A stretch of 64,000 nt of DNA from a bacterium 1xD8-48 (GTDB lineage: Bacteria > Bacillota > Clostridia > Lachnospirales > Lachnospiraceae): assembly GCA_009917455.1 (NCBI GenBank), contig QZDS01000001.1, forward strand, positions 360,284-424,283, given 5' to 3'. The position numbers and the translations under genes are program-made. The notes under the pieces are model-generated. The model made no database searches. It saw only the letters and a program-made list of their open reading frames with translations, and was not told the origin of the DNA. This document shows, one piece after another, positions 9,910-17,735 of this stretch. Numbering within the stretch: position 1 is the first letter of the stretch; each line of letters begins with the position of its first letter.

Positions 9910-12016
9910 GATTTTCCTCCCCAAGAACTGAGGAAATTAAACCATCAGTCTTTTTTTCAATCTCATAGATATCCTGTATGATGCTATCCATACTCCTTAA
10001 CTGTGCAGGCTGATAAAAATACTTGAGGATACTTATTTCATATCCGATTCCTACTGAATCTAAGTCGAGCCAAGCATCCTCTGAATAAGGCTTAATTTCA
10101 TCTTCGAAGTACTGTTCAGCACCACCCTCATATGTCATCGGCACTTGTTCTGTGTCACATAAATCCTTGTCGGGCACTGTACTTCCAGAAGCATCCAAAA
10201 CAGGCAGAGCATCTGGGCATTTCTCCGTTAGTGCCTCCTGAATAGCCTTCTTCCTCTTTACGGTCAATTTAAGACCATGTTTATCGGCGATTGCTTGAAT
10301 ATCATCCATGAACACATTGAAGTCATCAACAAGTTCCTGTTGCGTTTTCTTCTTATATTCCTCAATCACAGAAACAAGCTCGTCATCCTTGCTCCTTGTT
10401 TTCAGTTCATTCAGGTTTGTATGATTGAGAATAACTCTCAGTCGCAAAGGTCGCATAATATTTACGATAAAGTATCCGAATTCTTCGTTCGTAAACACTT
10501 TGCTGTATCTCGAATCAGCCTTATCATACGCCACATAATATTCTAGAATTCTCTTCCTTATAGCAGGTGTGATCTCAACACTTTTTTCACCGATGTTCTT
10601 CCTCAGTTCAGTTCCCATGGATGTCGCATCGATTAACTGGATTTTTCCTTTGCGGGAAGCATCCTTCTTGTTGGTTAAAATCCATAAATACGTGCCAATC
10701 CCAGTGTTGTAGAACATTTTCTCGGGCAAAGCCACGATTGCTTCAAGCATATCGTTTTCTATAATGTAACGCCTCAGATTGCTGGTGCCGCTTCCTGCTT
10801 TTCCTGCAAATAATGATGAGCCATTATGTACCTCAATTATCCGGCTTCCAAGTTGTGTATTACGTTTCATTTTGCTTATGTTATTGGCAAGAAACAGCAT
10901 CTGTGGGTCTCCGATATCGGGCAACAGGGTAAACTCCGGATTGCCATCATAATCGATGATGAAACGCGAATCTGTAATTTCATCCTTCTTGATGTCTCCC
11001 CATGCTTTAAGCTCCGCTTTCCAGGAAGTTCCGAAGGGCGGATTAGAGAGCATGAAGTCAAACTCCTCCTTCGAAAAGCCATCGTTAGATATTGTGGAAC
11101 CGAAAAAGATGTTGTTGGTCTGCGTTCCTTCGCCCTTCAGCAACATATCCGCACAGGCAATGGCATAGGTCTCGTCAAAGTTTTCCTGTCCGAAAAGGTT
11201 GATGGAGACTTTCTTACCCCGGCGTTCTGCAAGTTGCTTGATGCAGGAGTCGCCAACCGTGAGCATTCCACCCGTGCCGCAGGCTCCGTCATAAATCCGG
11301 TAAGTGGTACTCTGAATCTTGTTCTGAATCGGGATGAAGGCAAGAGCGGCCATAAGCTCGATGATGTCCCTGGGCGTAAAGTGGCGTCCGGCATCGGTCA
11401 CATTCGTCTGCTCATTGAACATACGGATGACTTCCTCGAACAGCGTTCCCATCGTATGGTTATCAAGAGCCTCCAGCTTCTCCGTGCCGTCCTCGTTCAG
11501 AATCGGCTTGTTACTGAGATTGATGCTCGGATCAACAAACTTCTCGATAAGAAGTCCAAGTCTGTCCTGCTCTGACAGGCGGGGAATCTGGTCACGGAAA
11601 TGAAACTTGTTGATGATTTCCTGCACATTCTTGGAAAATCCATCGAGGTAATCAATGAAGTCCCTTCTAAGCTGCTGCTGATTGGTTCTGGATTTCAGGT
11701 CTCGCAAGGTGAAATCCGACTTGTTTACAAAAGCCTGATCAGCGATACCGCAGAGTGCCGGGTCTATGTCAACAGTAATGCCATCTGCGATAAACTTCTT
11801 CTTTGCCGCAACAACAGCGTCATGTTTCGGTTCAAGCACGGCATCAAAACGCCGGATAACCAGCATAGGAAGAATGACTTTTCTGTAGTCGCCGACATCA
11901 TAGACATCAACCAGGCAATCGTTGGCGATTCCCCAAATAAAAGATTTCAAGGCATTATAAGTTGACTGTTTCATATTTAAAAGGCTCCTTGTCTGTGTAT
12001 TTTCTTTGTCACTCAT
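9896..12016 (-). CDS. hsdM: Type I restriction-modification methyltransferase subunit (element-borne system)
   Basis: This is a 706-residue N6-adenine DNA methyltransferase subunit. An N-terminal helical HsdM domain starts near residue 15 (MKQSTYNALKSFIWGIAND). The SAM-binding motif I is DGACGTGGM at 243-251 and catalytic motif IV is SNPPFGTSW at 324-332. The length is greater than that of the disrupted host HsdM (535), owing to a C-terminal extension with a helical region that probably contacts HsdS. The ATG at 12016 overlaps the end of the small regulator gene by 8 nt. The gene is intact, so the element can protect the host chromosome by methylating its own sites. A second in-frame Met at residue 15 could be the real start. 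Confidence 0.95.
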   Translation of the reverse strand: MSDKENTQTRSLLNMKQSTYNALKSFIWGIANDCLVDVYDVGDYRKVILPMLVIRRFDAVLEPKHDAVVAAKKKFIADGITVDIDPALCGIADQAFVNKSDFTLRDLKSRTNQQQLRRDFIDYLDGFSKNVQEIINKFHFRDQIPRLSEQDRLGLLIEKFVDPSINLSNKPILNEDGTEKLEALDNHTMGTLFEEVIRMFNEQTNVTDAGRHFTPRDIIELMAALAFIPIQNKIQSTTYRIYDGACGTGGMLTVGDSCIKQLAERRGKKVSINLFGQENFDETYAIACADMLLKGEGTQTNNIFFGSTISNDGFSKEEFDFMLSNPPFGTSWKAELKAWGDIKKDEITDSRFIIDYDGNPEFTLLPDIGDPQMLFLANNISKMKRNTQLGSRIIEVHNGSSLFAGKAGSGTSNLRRYIIENDMLEAIVALPEKMFYNTGIGTYLWILTNKKDASRKGKIQLIDATSMGTELRKNIGEKSVEITPAIRKRILEYYVAYDKADSRYSKVFTNEEFGYFIVNIMRPLRLRVILNHTNLNELKTRSKDDELVSVIEEYKKKTQQELVDDFNVFMDDIQAIADKHGLKLTVKRKKAIQEALTEKCPDALPVLDASGSTVPDKDLCDTEQVPMTYEGGAEQYFEDEIKPYSEDAWLDLDSVGIGYEISILKYFYQPAQLRSMDSIIQDIYEIEKKTDGLISSVLGEENHAKI

Positions 12017-12236
12017 TTTCTGAACCCCTTATGTCATCAGGCACCATTTCCATAATGTCGCCCACATCGCAGTTGAGGGCGGTACATATTTTGGATAAAA
12101 TCTCTGTACTTACGTTTTCATCTTTACCGAGCCGGGCAAGAGTCGTTGTACTGATATTTGCCGCTGTTCTAAGGTCTTTCTTTTTCATATTCCTATCAAT
12201 TAGTAGCTTCCATAATTTTTTATAGCTGACTGCCAT
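12009..12236 (-). CDS. Cro/CI-type helix-turn-helix regulator of the element's type I RM operon
   Basis: This 75-residue protein is almost only a helix-turn-helix: KKDLRTAANISTTTLARLGK, then a recognition segment and a typical end (ALNCDVGDIMEM). It belongs to the small XRE/YozG-like group that often precedes type I methylase genes in Firmicutes. It is the first gene of the minus-strand operon and overlaps hsdM by 8 nt. A control function (delaying restriction after entry into a new cell) is inferred from position only. Its promoter must lie in the 12,237-12,417 intergenic stretch, which is shared with the divergent XRE gene. Confidence 0.82.
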   Translation of the reverse strand: MAVSYKKLWKLLIDRNMKKKDLRTAANISTTTLARLGKDENVSTEILSKICTALNCDVGDIMEMVPDDIRGSENE

Positions 12237-12417
12237 GACTTGTCCTCCCGTTTGTCAGAATTGCCTACTGGCACGAGTACTTATTCATTATACTACTTTT
12301 TTCGGTAAAAGTCAACCGAATATCAAATATAAAATCCGCTATAACGCATTTTTTGTGCCGTAACCTTGATGATAGCACACCCGCTGCTGCATTCATAAAA
12401 AATTTACATTCAACCTC

Positions 12418-12446
12418 TTGCAATTTGAAAAGTAATCGTGTATACT
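12418..12446 (+). promoter_or_regulatory. Promoter of the XRE/ImmA pair
   Basis: A TTGCAA -35 box (12418-12423), a 17-nt spacer and a TATACT -10 box (12441-12446) give a good sigma-A match 50 nt before the ATG at 12496. The transcript would start about where the shared stem-loop begins (12451). Confidence 0.7.
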
Positions 12447-12450
12447 TAAT

Positions 12451-12482
12451 GTAGTATTTCAGCGAACACGCTCACATACTAC
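12451..12482 (+). promoter_or_regulatory. Stem-loop leader directly before the ribosome binding site (copy 1)
   Basis: GTAGTAT (12451-12457) and ATACTAC (12476-12482) form a perfect 7-bp outer stem. Inside it AGCG-AACA-CGCT (12461-12472) forms a 4-bp stem with a 4-nt loop. The AGGAGG of the XRE gene follows within two bases. The element recurs with compensating differences at 13686-13717 before another gene. It could be an operator dyad for the XRE protein or an RNA hairpin that controls ribosome access. The position relative to the predicted start site allows both. Confidence 0.65.
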
Positions 12483-12495
12483 AAGGAGGTTAATC

Positions 12496-12879
12496 ATGGA
12501 AAACAAATTCGGAGAATTCGTAAAAGCAAAACGGCTGGAGAGAGATATCAGCCTGCGAAAACTCGCCGAGGAACTGGAGATTGTCCCGGCGTACATGAGC
12601 GACATCGAGAAGGGGCGGCGTTATCCGCCGGATAAGGAGAAGATTTATAAAATCGCCGAGGTTCTTCACCTTGATAAGGAAGAGACTGATACTCTCTTCG
12701 ATCTGGCCGCTTATTCAAGGGCTAACGGCGTATCTCCTGACCTTTCCGATTATGTCATGGGAGTTGACAATCTCCGCACTGCTCTTCGCAAAGCGCGTGA
12801 CATTAAGGCAGGTGAGGAGGACTGGCAGAGAATCATCGATATGTTGGAATCTGGAAACGGTAACGGAGGAAACGAGTAA
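12496..12879 (+). CDS. XRE-family transcriptional regulator (prophage repressor-like)
   Basis: The 127-residue protein has an N-terminal helix-turn-helix (EFVKAKRLERDISLRKLAEE ... VPAYMSDIEKGRR) at about residues 5-60 and a helical C-terminus. The ATG has a strong Shine-Dalgarno (AAGGAGG). It is followed after one base by an ImmA/IrrE-type metallopeptidase gene. In other mobile elements such as ICEBs1, the ImmA-type peptidase cleaves the XRE repressor to release element genes after DNA damage. By analogy this is likely the lysogeny repressor of the element. Direct evidence for its operator is lacking, but the dyad at 12451-12482 is a candidate. Confidence 0.85.
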   Translation: MENKFGEFVKAKRLERDISLRKLAEELEIVPAYMSDIEKGRRYPPDKEKIYKIAEVLHLDKEETDTLFDLAAYSRANGVSPDLSDYVMGVDNLRTALRKARDIKAGEEDWQRIIDMLESGNGNGGNE

Positions 12880-12880
12880 T

Positions 12881-13630
12881 TTGCGATACTATGACTACAG
12901 CAAAAGCCAGCTTGAAGCAAAAGCTGATGAACTGAATGAGGCGTTTGACAAAGAACGCTTGATTAGGGCAAAGCCTATTGATGTCTACGATGTAGTGGAT
13001 TTCATCGGCTGTACCCCGGACTGGATTTATCTGTCGCCTGATCAGTCTATTCTTGGACTGACCACATATAACGATGGCTATTACTATGCTTGGATTCCGT
13101 TGAACGAGTCCAACGAAAAGCCACCGGAAAAGATAATCTTTAATGGGATGTTTCCTAAAAAGACGCCCGTTGCTAAAGGAACTATCATCATCGACAGAAG
13201 CATCAACGAGGGACCTAATCGAGGAGTCGAAAACTTCAGCTGCATTCACGAGTGCTTTCACCAAAAGCTACATCCCCGTTGTTTTATGAACCGTTCCGCA
13301 AATTATCAGCATTTTTGCAAGAAGAAAGCGTTCCGTGCTGAGACAGGCGACCGTTCAAATATGTCTGCCTTGGAAATCATAGAGTATCAGGCGAACTACT
13401 GTGCAGCAGCGTTTTTAATGTCACGAGAGGCTACAACGGCGGAGTTCATTAAACAGATGGGTCTGACATCGGCTCCCTCTGTTCCTATTCTCAGAACATC
13501 GGATGTAGATGATGTCATCTCCGAGCTTGCAGAGAAATTCAGTGTCAACTATACACCTATGAAGTACCGCCTGCAGGAGCTTAACCTGGTTTCAAAGGAA
13601 GAGCTGTCTCTTGATGAATACTTTTGTTAA
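12881..13630 (+). CDS. ImmA/IrrE-type metallo-endopeptidase
   Basis: The zinc-binding motif HECFH (HExxH) sits in the middle of the protein (FSCIHECFHQKLHPRC), followed by an IEYQANYCAAAFLM stretch that holds the third ligand region. The frame is open from further upstream, but a TTG at 12881 with GGAGG 10 nt before it is the likely start, giving about 249 residues. No ATG is available nearby. The family cleaves partner XRE repressors, here presumably the product of the gene just upstream. The C-terminus carries a helical region typical of this family in Clostridia prophages. The gene appears intact, unlike the phage structural genes downstream. Confidence 0.85.
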   Translation: MRYYDYSKSQLEAKADELNEAFDKERLIRAKPIDVYDVVDFIGCTPDWIYLSPDQSILGLTTYNDGYYYAWIPLNESNEKPPEKIIFNGMFPKKTPVAKGTIIIDRSINEGPNRGVENFSCIHECFHQKLHPRCFMNRSANYQHFCKKKAFRAETGDRSNMSALEIIEYQANYCAAAFLMSREATTAEFIKQMGLTSAPSVPILRTSDVDDVISELAEKFSVNYTPMKYRLQELNLVSKEELSLDEYFC

Positions 13631-13675
13631 CACGGGAGTGTACTTCCGTACCGCGAGTGCATTCCCATATTTTTT

Positions 13676-13717
13676 TACACTTGATGTAGCAAATCAGCGA
13701 ACACGCTTATTTACTAC
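13676..13717 (+). promoter_or_regulatory. Second copy of the stem-loop leader with a TACACT -10 box
   Basis: TACACT (13676-13681) is a plausible -10 box, though no good -35 is seen. GTAGCAA (13686-13692) pairs with TTACTAC (13711-13717) with one mismatch. The inner AGCG-AACA-CGCT (13696-13707) is identical to copy 1. The block from TCAGCGAACACGCT outward matches the leader at 12451-12482, while the neighbouring sequence differs. The AGGAGG of the zinc-ribbon gene follows after seven bases. Confidence 0.6.
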
Positions 13718-13733
13718 TTGAAAGGAGGTAAAC

Positions 13734-13916
13734 ATGAACAAACCACTCAAGTGTCCTATTTGTGGGAAGAGAGCCTGCGATGTATCCGGCATTCCGAAGG
13801 AAAAGCTGTTCATCGAGCTAAAGTGCCCTAACTGCAATAAGATCGTCAAAATTCCATGTGACGAGTCCGCTGTTAAGCAGAGCCCTCATCCGCACCTTGC
13901 CGGTTGTAGAGGTTAA
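13734..13916 (+). CDS. Small zinc-ribbon protein (Com-like)
   Basis: This is a 60-residue protein with two CxxC pairs (CPICGKRACD and CPNCNKIVKIPC) that would bind one zinc ion. The spacing recalls the Mu Com translational regulator family, but the similarity is only in the ribbon, so the function is open. A strong Shine-Dalgarno (AAAGGAGG) precedes the ATG. It shares its leader stem-loop with the XRE repressor gene, suggesting common control. It probably belongs to the early/lysogeny region of the element. Confidence 0.7.
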   Translation: MNKPLKCPICGKRACDVSGIPKEKLFIELKCPNCNKIVKIPCDESAVKQSPHPHLAGCRG

Positions 13917-13985
13917 ACCGGCAATCATAATTCAGTAACAAAATAAAACAAAGCATACCGAGCAACGGAGTCGAGACGAACTACC

Positions 13986-14039
13986 AAATGGCCGGATGAC
14001 TTTGAAACGCAGATGTGTTTCAGGGTTATCCGGCCATTT
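13986..14039 (+). terminator. Long hairpin ending in TTTT after the zinc-ribbon gene; possible terminator or switch
   Basis: A perfect 12-bp inverted repeat, AAATGGCCGGAT (13986-13997) with ATCCGGCCATTT (14028-14039), encloses a second 6-bp stem, TGAAAC/GTTTCA (14003-14008/14017-14022). Four T residues end the stem, so it can act as an intrinsic terminator, and the leading AAA allows this on both strands. GAAACGCA in the left inner arm can also pair with TGCGTTTC at 14040-14047 beyond the stem, which would compete with the inner helix. The sigma-like gene starts 60 nt downstream. Confidence 0.55.
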
Positions 14040-14100
14040 TGCGTTTCAGATTCCGGTCTTTGTTATTTCTCGGCTCCCTTCGCTCAGAAAGGAACCGATT

Positions 14101-14781
14101 ATGAAACATTACTTTATCTACCGCAAAGGCAACGAATCGGAGCAGCTTGTGAAAACTCCGTGGGACAAGCGCAAGACCATCCGCTACTACCGCTACCACG
14201 AGGACTGCATCGAGGTCACGGAGATTGAACCGGGCGATGAAGGTGTAACCGAGGAAGATATCCGTCGTTTCTACGCCGCCGAAGACCACGAGGTGTATGA
14301 AAACCTTAAAGCCCGCCGTCCGCAGCGTACCGCCGAAGAGAAGGCGAAAATCGCGGCGTGGAAGGAAAAATACATCCGCGACTTTAAGGCGCAGTACGGC
14401 TACGAGCCTCACACGGCGGATGTGAATGATGCCGCCGATGAGAGATTCCCCAGGAACTGGTCTGCCTCGCTCAATGAGATTCTTGATGGCGATGGGGACG
14501 ATGACAGCGCCGCAGGCGACAAGTCCGCCGTTCTGGCGAAGGCGTACCGCGCCAACGACTCGGAGCCGGGCTTTATCGAAATGGCGGACGAGATCGCGTC
14601 CGAATGGCCGGAGTCGTGGCAGGAGATCTACGAGCGCGTCCTCAAGAACAAGGAAACCATCGTAAGCATTGCCCGTGAGCGCGGTGTGACCGAAGGCGCG
14701 GTCAGAAAAACGCTGGGCAAAATTCGCAAGGCACTCGCCGAGAACCCGGAACTGAAGAAGTTTGTGAGATTCTTCGATTAA
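14101..14781 (+). CDS. Phage sigma-70 region-4-like DNA-binding protein
   Basis: The ATG at 14101 has AGAAAGGAA before it. The protein is 226 residues. The C-terminus holds a helix-turn-helix of the sigma region 4 kind (ETIVSIARERGVTEGAVRKT, about residues 188-207, then LGKIRKALAENPELKK). The N-terminus starts MKHYFIYRKGNESEQL and the middle is charged with an acidic linker (DGDGDDDSAAGDKS). Proteins of this type occur at the start of late or replication modules in Firmicutes phages and elements, where they may drive element promoters. No core-binding region 2 is apparent, so it may not be a true sigma factor. It is the first gene of the plus-strand phage module and looks intact. Confidence 0.65.
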   Translation: MKHYFIYRKGNESEQLVKTPWDKRKTIRYYRYHEDCIEVTEIEPGDEGVTEEDIRRFYAAEDHEVYENLKARRPQRTAEEKAKIAAWKEKYIRDFKAQYGYEPHTADVNDAADERFPRNWSASLNEILDGDGDDDSAAGDKSAVLAKAYRANDSEPGFIEMADEIASEWPESWQEIYERVLKNKETIVSIARERGVTEGAVRKTLGKIRKALAENPELKKFVRFFD

Positions 14782-14863
14782 GGGGTACGGATTCAGGGAT
14801 TTTCTTTTGACGGAGGACTCAGGGGGATGTATGCCCTCTGAGTCTTTTGAAGGAGGTAATGCA

Positions 14864-15190
14864 ATGTACGAAGTAGCAAGCAGGACACGAAGAATAAACG
14901 GTGTGGATGTGGAAACATGGGAGCGTGAGATCATCGACGCCAACATCCTGTCTGTCGAGGCAGGCACGAACGGCTACCAGGGCGGCGACACGGGACACGG
15001 CGGCCGCACATACATCCGCATCAGCGATGAGGGCGGCACGGATATCAGCGCGAGGGTCATGAAGGACAAGTACGGCGACACGTCGGGCATTGAGATTGCC
15101 CTCGGCGGCGATGCGGAACTGTCCACCATCATCGAAGCGTTCAAATTCATCACCAAGGTTCTGGAGGAAGGACGGGAGGCGGCTTTATGA
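14864..15190 (+). CDS. Conserved phage protein of unknown function
   Basis: A strong Shine-Dalgarno (AAGGAGG) precedes the ATG at 14864. The 108-residue product is glycine-rich in the middle (TNGYQGGDTGHGGRTYIRI) and probably a small beta-rich fold, with a helical end (STIIEAFKFITKVLEEGRE). I recognise it only as a type common beside primase genes of Clostridia prophages. It overlaps the primase start by four bases (ATGA), so the two are coupled. No catalytic motif is visible. Confidence 0.6.
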   Translation: MYEVASRTRRINGVDVETWEREIIDANILSVEAGTNGYQGGDTGHGGRTYIRISDEGGTDISARVMKDKYGDTSGIEIALGGDAELSTIIEAFKFITKVLEEGREAAL

Positions 15191-16116
15191 AGATATCCTA
15201 CGGAAATTCCCGCTTTGAGACAAAGTGGAAAAACAGCGAGATCACATGGGAGGACTTCAAAAAGCGTGTATCCTCCACCATCCGCACCACGGAGACCATT
15301 GAGGAATATCGCAAGATGACGAAGGCGCAGCAGGCGAACGTCAAGGACAAGGGCGGCTTTGTCGCAGGCCACCTAAAAGGCGGAAGGCGCAAGAAAAATA
15401 CAGTTCTCTGCCGCTCCGCGCTTGCCCTTGATATGGATTACGGCACGTCGGATGTGTGGGACGAGGTCATCGCAAAGCAGCCATACCGCTGCTGCGCCTA
15501 CTCCACGCACAAGCATACACAGGAAAAGCCGAGGCTGCGGATCGTCATTCCTCTCTCCCGTGAAGTCAGCGAGGCTGAGTACCCCGCCGTGGCGAGGATG
15601 GCGGCAAAGGACATCGGCATCGACCTGTTTGACGATTCCACCTACGAGGCGCACAGGCTGATGTACTGGCCATCTACGTCCATGAACGGAGACTTCTTCT
15701 ATCAGGAGAAGGACGGCTGCGACCTCGATCCCGACGAGTTTCTTAACCGCTATGACGACTGGCAGGACGAGTCCACATGGCCTGTATCTTCAAGGCAGTC
15801 CGCCGTGGAACACCACGGTTCAAAGGAAATGGCCGATCCGCTCACAAAGCCGGGCATTGTCGGCAATTTCTGCCGGGCTTACGGCATGGCAGACGCCATC
15901 GACACCTTTTTATCCGACATCTATGCTCCGTCCTCTATGGAGAACCGCTACGACTATATTCCGGCTGACTCGGCGGCGGGTGTGGTCATCTACGGAGACC
16001 GCTTCGCATACAGCCACCACGCCACCGATCCCGTCTGCGGAAAGCTACTGAACGCCTTTGACCTCGTGCGGCTGCATAAGTTTGCATCTCTTGACGACAA
16101 GTTCCCGGAGGATTGA
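15187..16116 (+). pseudogene. Phage primase-polymerase (PrimPol/VapE-type), C-terminally truncated
   Basis: The N-terminal primase-polymerase domain is present: SALALDMDYG gives the catalytic D82-x-D84, and KPRLRIVIPLSRE and EAHRLMYWPS follow as in archaeo-eukaryotic-type phage primases. The usual protein continues into a superfamily 3 or VapE helicase and is 700-800 residues long. Here the family sequence ends at NAFDLVRLHKFASLDDK (about residue 305) and the frame stops a few codons later at 16116. The following bases encode the middle of a ClpP-like phage protease in another frame, so a deletion has joined the two genes. A product with priming but no helicase function is possible, but the gene is clearly broken. 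Confidence 0.82.
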
Positions 16117-16576
16117 CGCTCTCGCGGCATCGGCGGCATCCGTTATCGCTATGGCAGGCACGAAGGTGCTGATGAGTCCCGTGGCGATGATGATGGTGCA
16201 TAATCCCGCCACCATCGCAATCGGCGACAGCGAGGAGATGCAGAGGGCTATCGATATGCTCGCCGAGGTCAAGGAAAGCATCATGAACGCTTATGAAATC
16301 AAGTCCGGGCTGTCCCGCCACAAGATTTCGCAGCTCATGGACGCGGAGACCTGGATGAACGCAAAGGAAGCCGTGAAGCTGGGCTTTGCCGATGAGGTTC
16401 TCTTTGCCGGGAAGAAGGACGAGAAACCTTCCGATGACGGCATTGAGATGCTTTTTTCACGCAAGGCTGTGACGGACTCGCTGCTTTCAAAGCTGATCCC
16501 GAAACGCCCGGAAAAACCAAAGAACACAGTCAAAGTAACCGACCTTGAGAAGCGCCTGTCGCTTCTCGCACACTAA
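16112..16576 (+). pseudogene. Phage ClpP-like prohead protease, N-terminus deleted
   Basis: The first recognisable residues are IDALAASAASVIAMAG, which carry the catalytic serine of ClpP-type head maturation proteases. MMMVHNP follows with the catalytic histidine, then LMDAETWMNAKEAVKLGFAD. The normal N-terminal third (including the SPGG loop) is missing. The sequence upstream belongs to the primase in a different frame. The deletion removed everything normally found between the two: helicase, nuclease, terminases, portal and the protease start. Any start codon would be fortuitous. The gene order is the normal one (protease then capsid), so this is decay, not rearrangement. Confidence 0.85.
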
Positions 16577-16595
16577 TTTTATGGAGGTATTTATC

Positions 16596-16931
16596 ATGAC
16601 CAAGATTATGGAACTTATGGAGAAGAGAGCAAAGGCATGGGAGGCGGCGAAGAGCTTCCTCGACAGCCACTCCGACAACGGCGGCAATGTGTCCGCGGAG
16701 GACGCCGCCACCTACGACAGGATGGAAAAAGAAGTCACCGACCTTACCCACGACATCGAGCGCCTGCAGCGTCAGGAGGAAATCGAGAAGATGATGAACG
16801 CTCCGACTTCCTCTCCGCTGACCGCAAAGCCCGGCGCCGCAGAGGATAAGGACGAAAAGACCGGCACGGCATCCGAAACCTACAGGACTGCTTTCTGGAA
16901 CAGCATCCGCAAGCGCAACTGCCTCAGATGA
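16596..16931 (+). pseudogene. HK97-type major capsid protein, only the N-terminal 110 residues
   Basis: A good ribosome binding site (ATGGAGG) precedes the ATG at 16596. The product begins with the coiled-coil delta domain typical of HK97 capsid precursors (MTKIMELMEKRAKAWEAAKS, then DRMEKEVTDLTHDIERLQRQ), and reaches TASETYRTAFWNSIRKR, where the coat domain would start. About 300 residues of capsid fold are missing. The frame runs seven more bases-worth of codons into the connector remnant and stops. This is the second deletion junction of the collapsed prophage. Confidence 0.82.
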
Positions 16932-17070
16932 AGATACCCTTGCCTGTGTGCGGATAGCCGTTCTCTTTACGGTGGCGTATCTCTATGAGCATCGTGAGGA
17001 GGCAGACCACAGCGCGCTGAACCTGACGCTCCGCTCCCTTCTGTTCGGCATACGGGAGGAGGGATTCTGA
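16927..17070 (+). pseudogene. C-terminal remnant of a phage head-tail connector protein
   Basis: A 47-residue open stretch without its own start reads DEDTLACVRIAVLFTVAYLY, then EHREEADHSALNLTLRSLLF and GIREEGF. This resembles the C-terminus of gp6-like connector proteins (a helix, then the sentence-end pattern of a tail of basic and hydrophobic residues). Its stop TGA overlaps the ATG of the next gene. The capsid N-terminus is joined directly in front of it, so the deletion took the capsid core and the connector N-terminus. Confidence 0.6.
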
Positions 17071-17423
17071 TGAACATAGCGGCTATGCGTGTGAGGGTGA
17101 CTTTTCAGAAGAACACCATCGTGTCAGACAAGTACGGGAACCGCAAGCAGACATGGGCGGACTATTTTTCCTGCTATGCGACCGCAGGCTCCAACAATGC
17201 CATAAACGGCACGGGGACAGGCACGGAGTCAACAGGTGTGGTTATCCGCTCCGAGGAATCCCTCGCTTTCACTTGTCGGTGGTGCAAGGAACTGGCGGAT
17301 GTGGAGTCCACGAAGTACAGAATTGTCTGCGAGGGCAAGACCTATAACATCACCTATGTGAACCCGATGGGCTTCAAGCATAACAGCATCAAGTTTTCCT
17401 GCGAACTGGAGGCTAAGTCATGA
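17070..17423 (+). CDS. Phage head-tail adaptor (head closure) protein
   Basis: The 117-residue protein has the layout of the SPP1 gp16/HK97-group head-closure family: a start MNIAAMRVRVTFQKNTIVSD, the motif KYGNRKQTWADYFSCYA, and an end KYRIVCEGKTYNITYVNPMG. These proteins close the capsid portal and join it to the tail. It is the one head gene in this module that appears full length. Start and stop overlap its neighbours by 1 and 4 bases, as usual in phage late operons. With capsid, portal and tail lost it can have no structural role now. Confidence 0.75.
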   Translation: MNIAAMRVRVTFQKNTIVSDKYGNRKQTWADYFSCYATAGSNNAINGTGTGTESTGVVIRSEESLAFTCRWCKELADVESTKYRIVCEGKTYNITYVNPMGFKHNSIKFSCELEAKS

Positions 17424-17735
17424 GCCGCCGGGTATCCGTGGACGGCATGGCGGATGCCATTATGGAGGAACTGACGAAGTATTCCGACCTTGCCGCTGAT
17501 GAACTGAAAGCCGCCGTAAAATCCACGGCGCAGTCGGTGCGCAAGGACATCCAAGGCTCCGCTCCGTCACGCACGGGGAAATACAAGAAATCGTGGTCGG
17601 TAAAGACCGTGAAGGAATCCTCCGAAACCATCGACCTGGTGGTGCATTCGAGGAACCGCTACCAGATAGCGCACCTTCTGGAACACGGCCACGCCAAGCG
17701 GGGCGGCGGACGGGTGGCGGCAAGGCCGCATACGG
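17420..17735 (+). pseudogene. HK97 gp10-like tail-component protein, truncated by fusion to the recombinase
   Basis: The first about 105 residues fit the HK97 gp10 family: MSRRVSVDGMADAIMEELTK, then a segment SAPSRTGKYKKSWSVK and the family hallmark HLLEHGHAKRGGGRVAARPH. Within that last motif the DNA switches to serine-recombinase sequence in another frame. The breakpoint lies in the GC-rich stretch GTGGCGGCAAGGCCGCATAC (about 17715-17735), where both gene families can be read, suggesting microhomology at the joint. Translation continues out of frame to 17983. This is the third deletion junction, which removed the whole tail and lysis region. Confidence 0.8.

Noticed and set aside
13996..14100. 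Longer start for the sigma-like protein at 13996
   Set aside because: That start lies in the hairpin and has no ribosome binding site; ATG 14101 with AGAAAGGAA is far better.
14026..14967. 313-codon minus-strand frame opposite the sigma-like gene
   Set aside because: GC-rich shadow frame; both plus-strand genes have good ribosome binding sites and protein-like composition.
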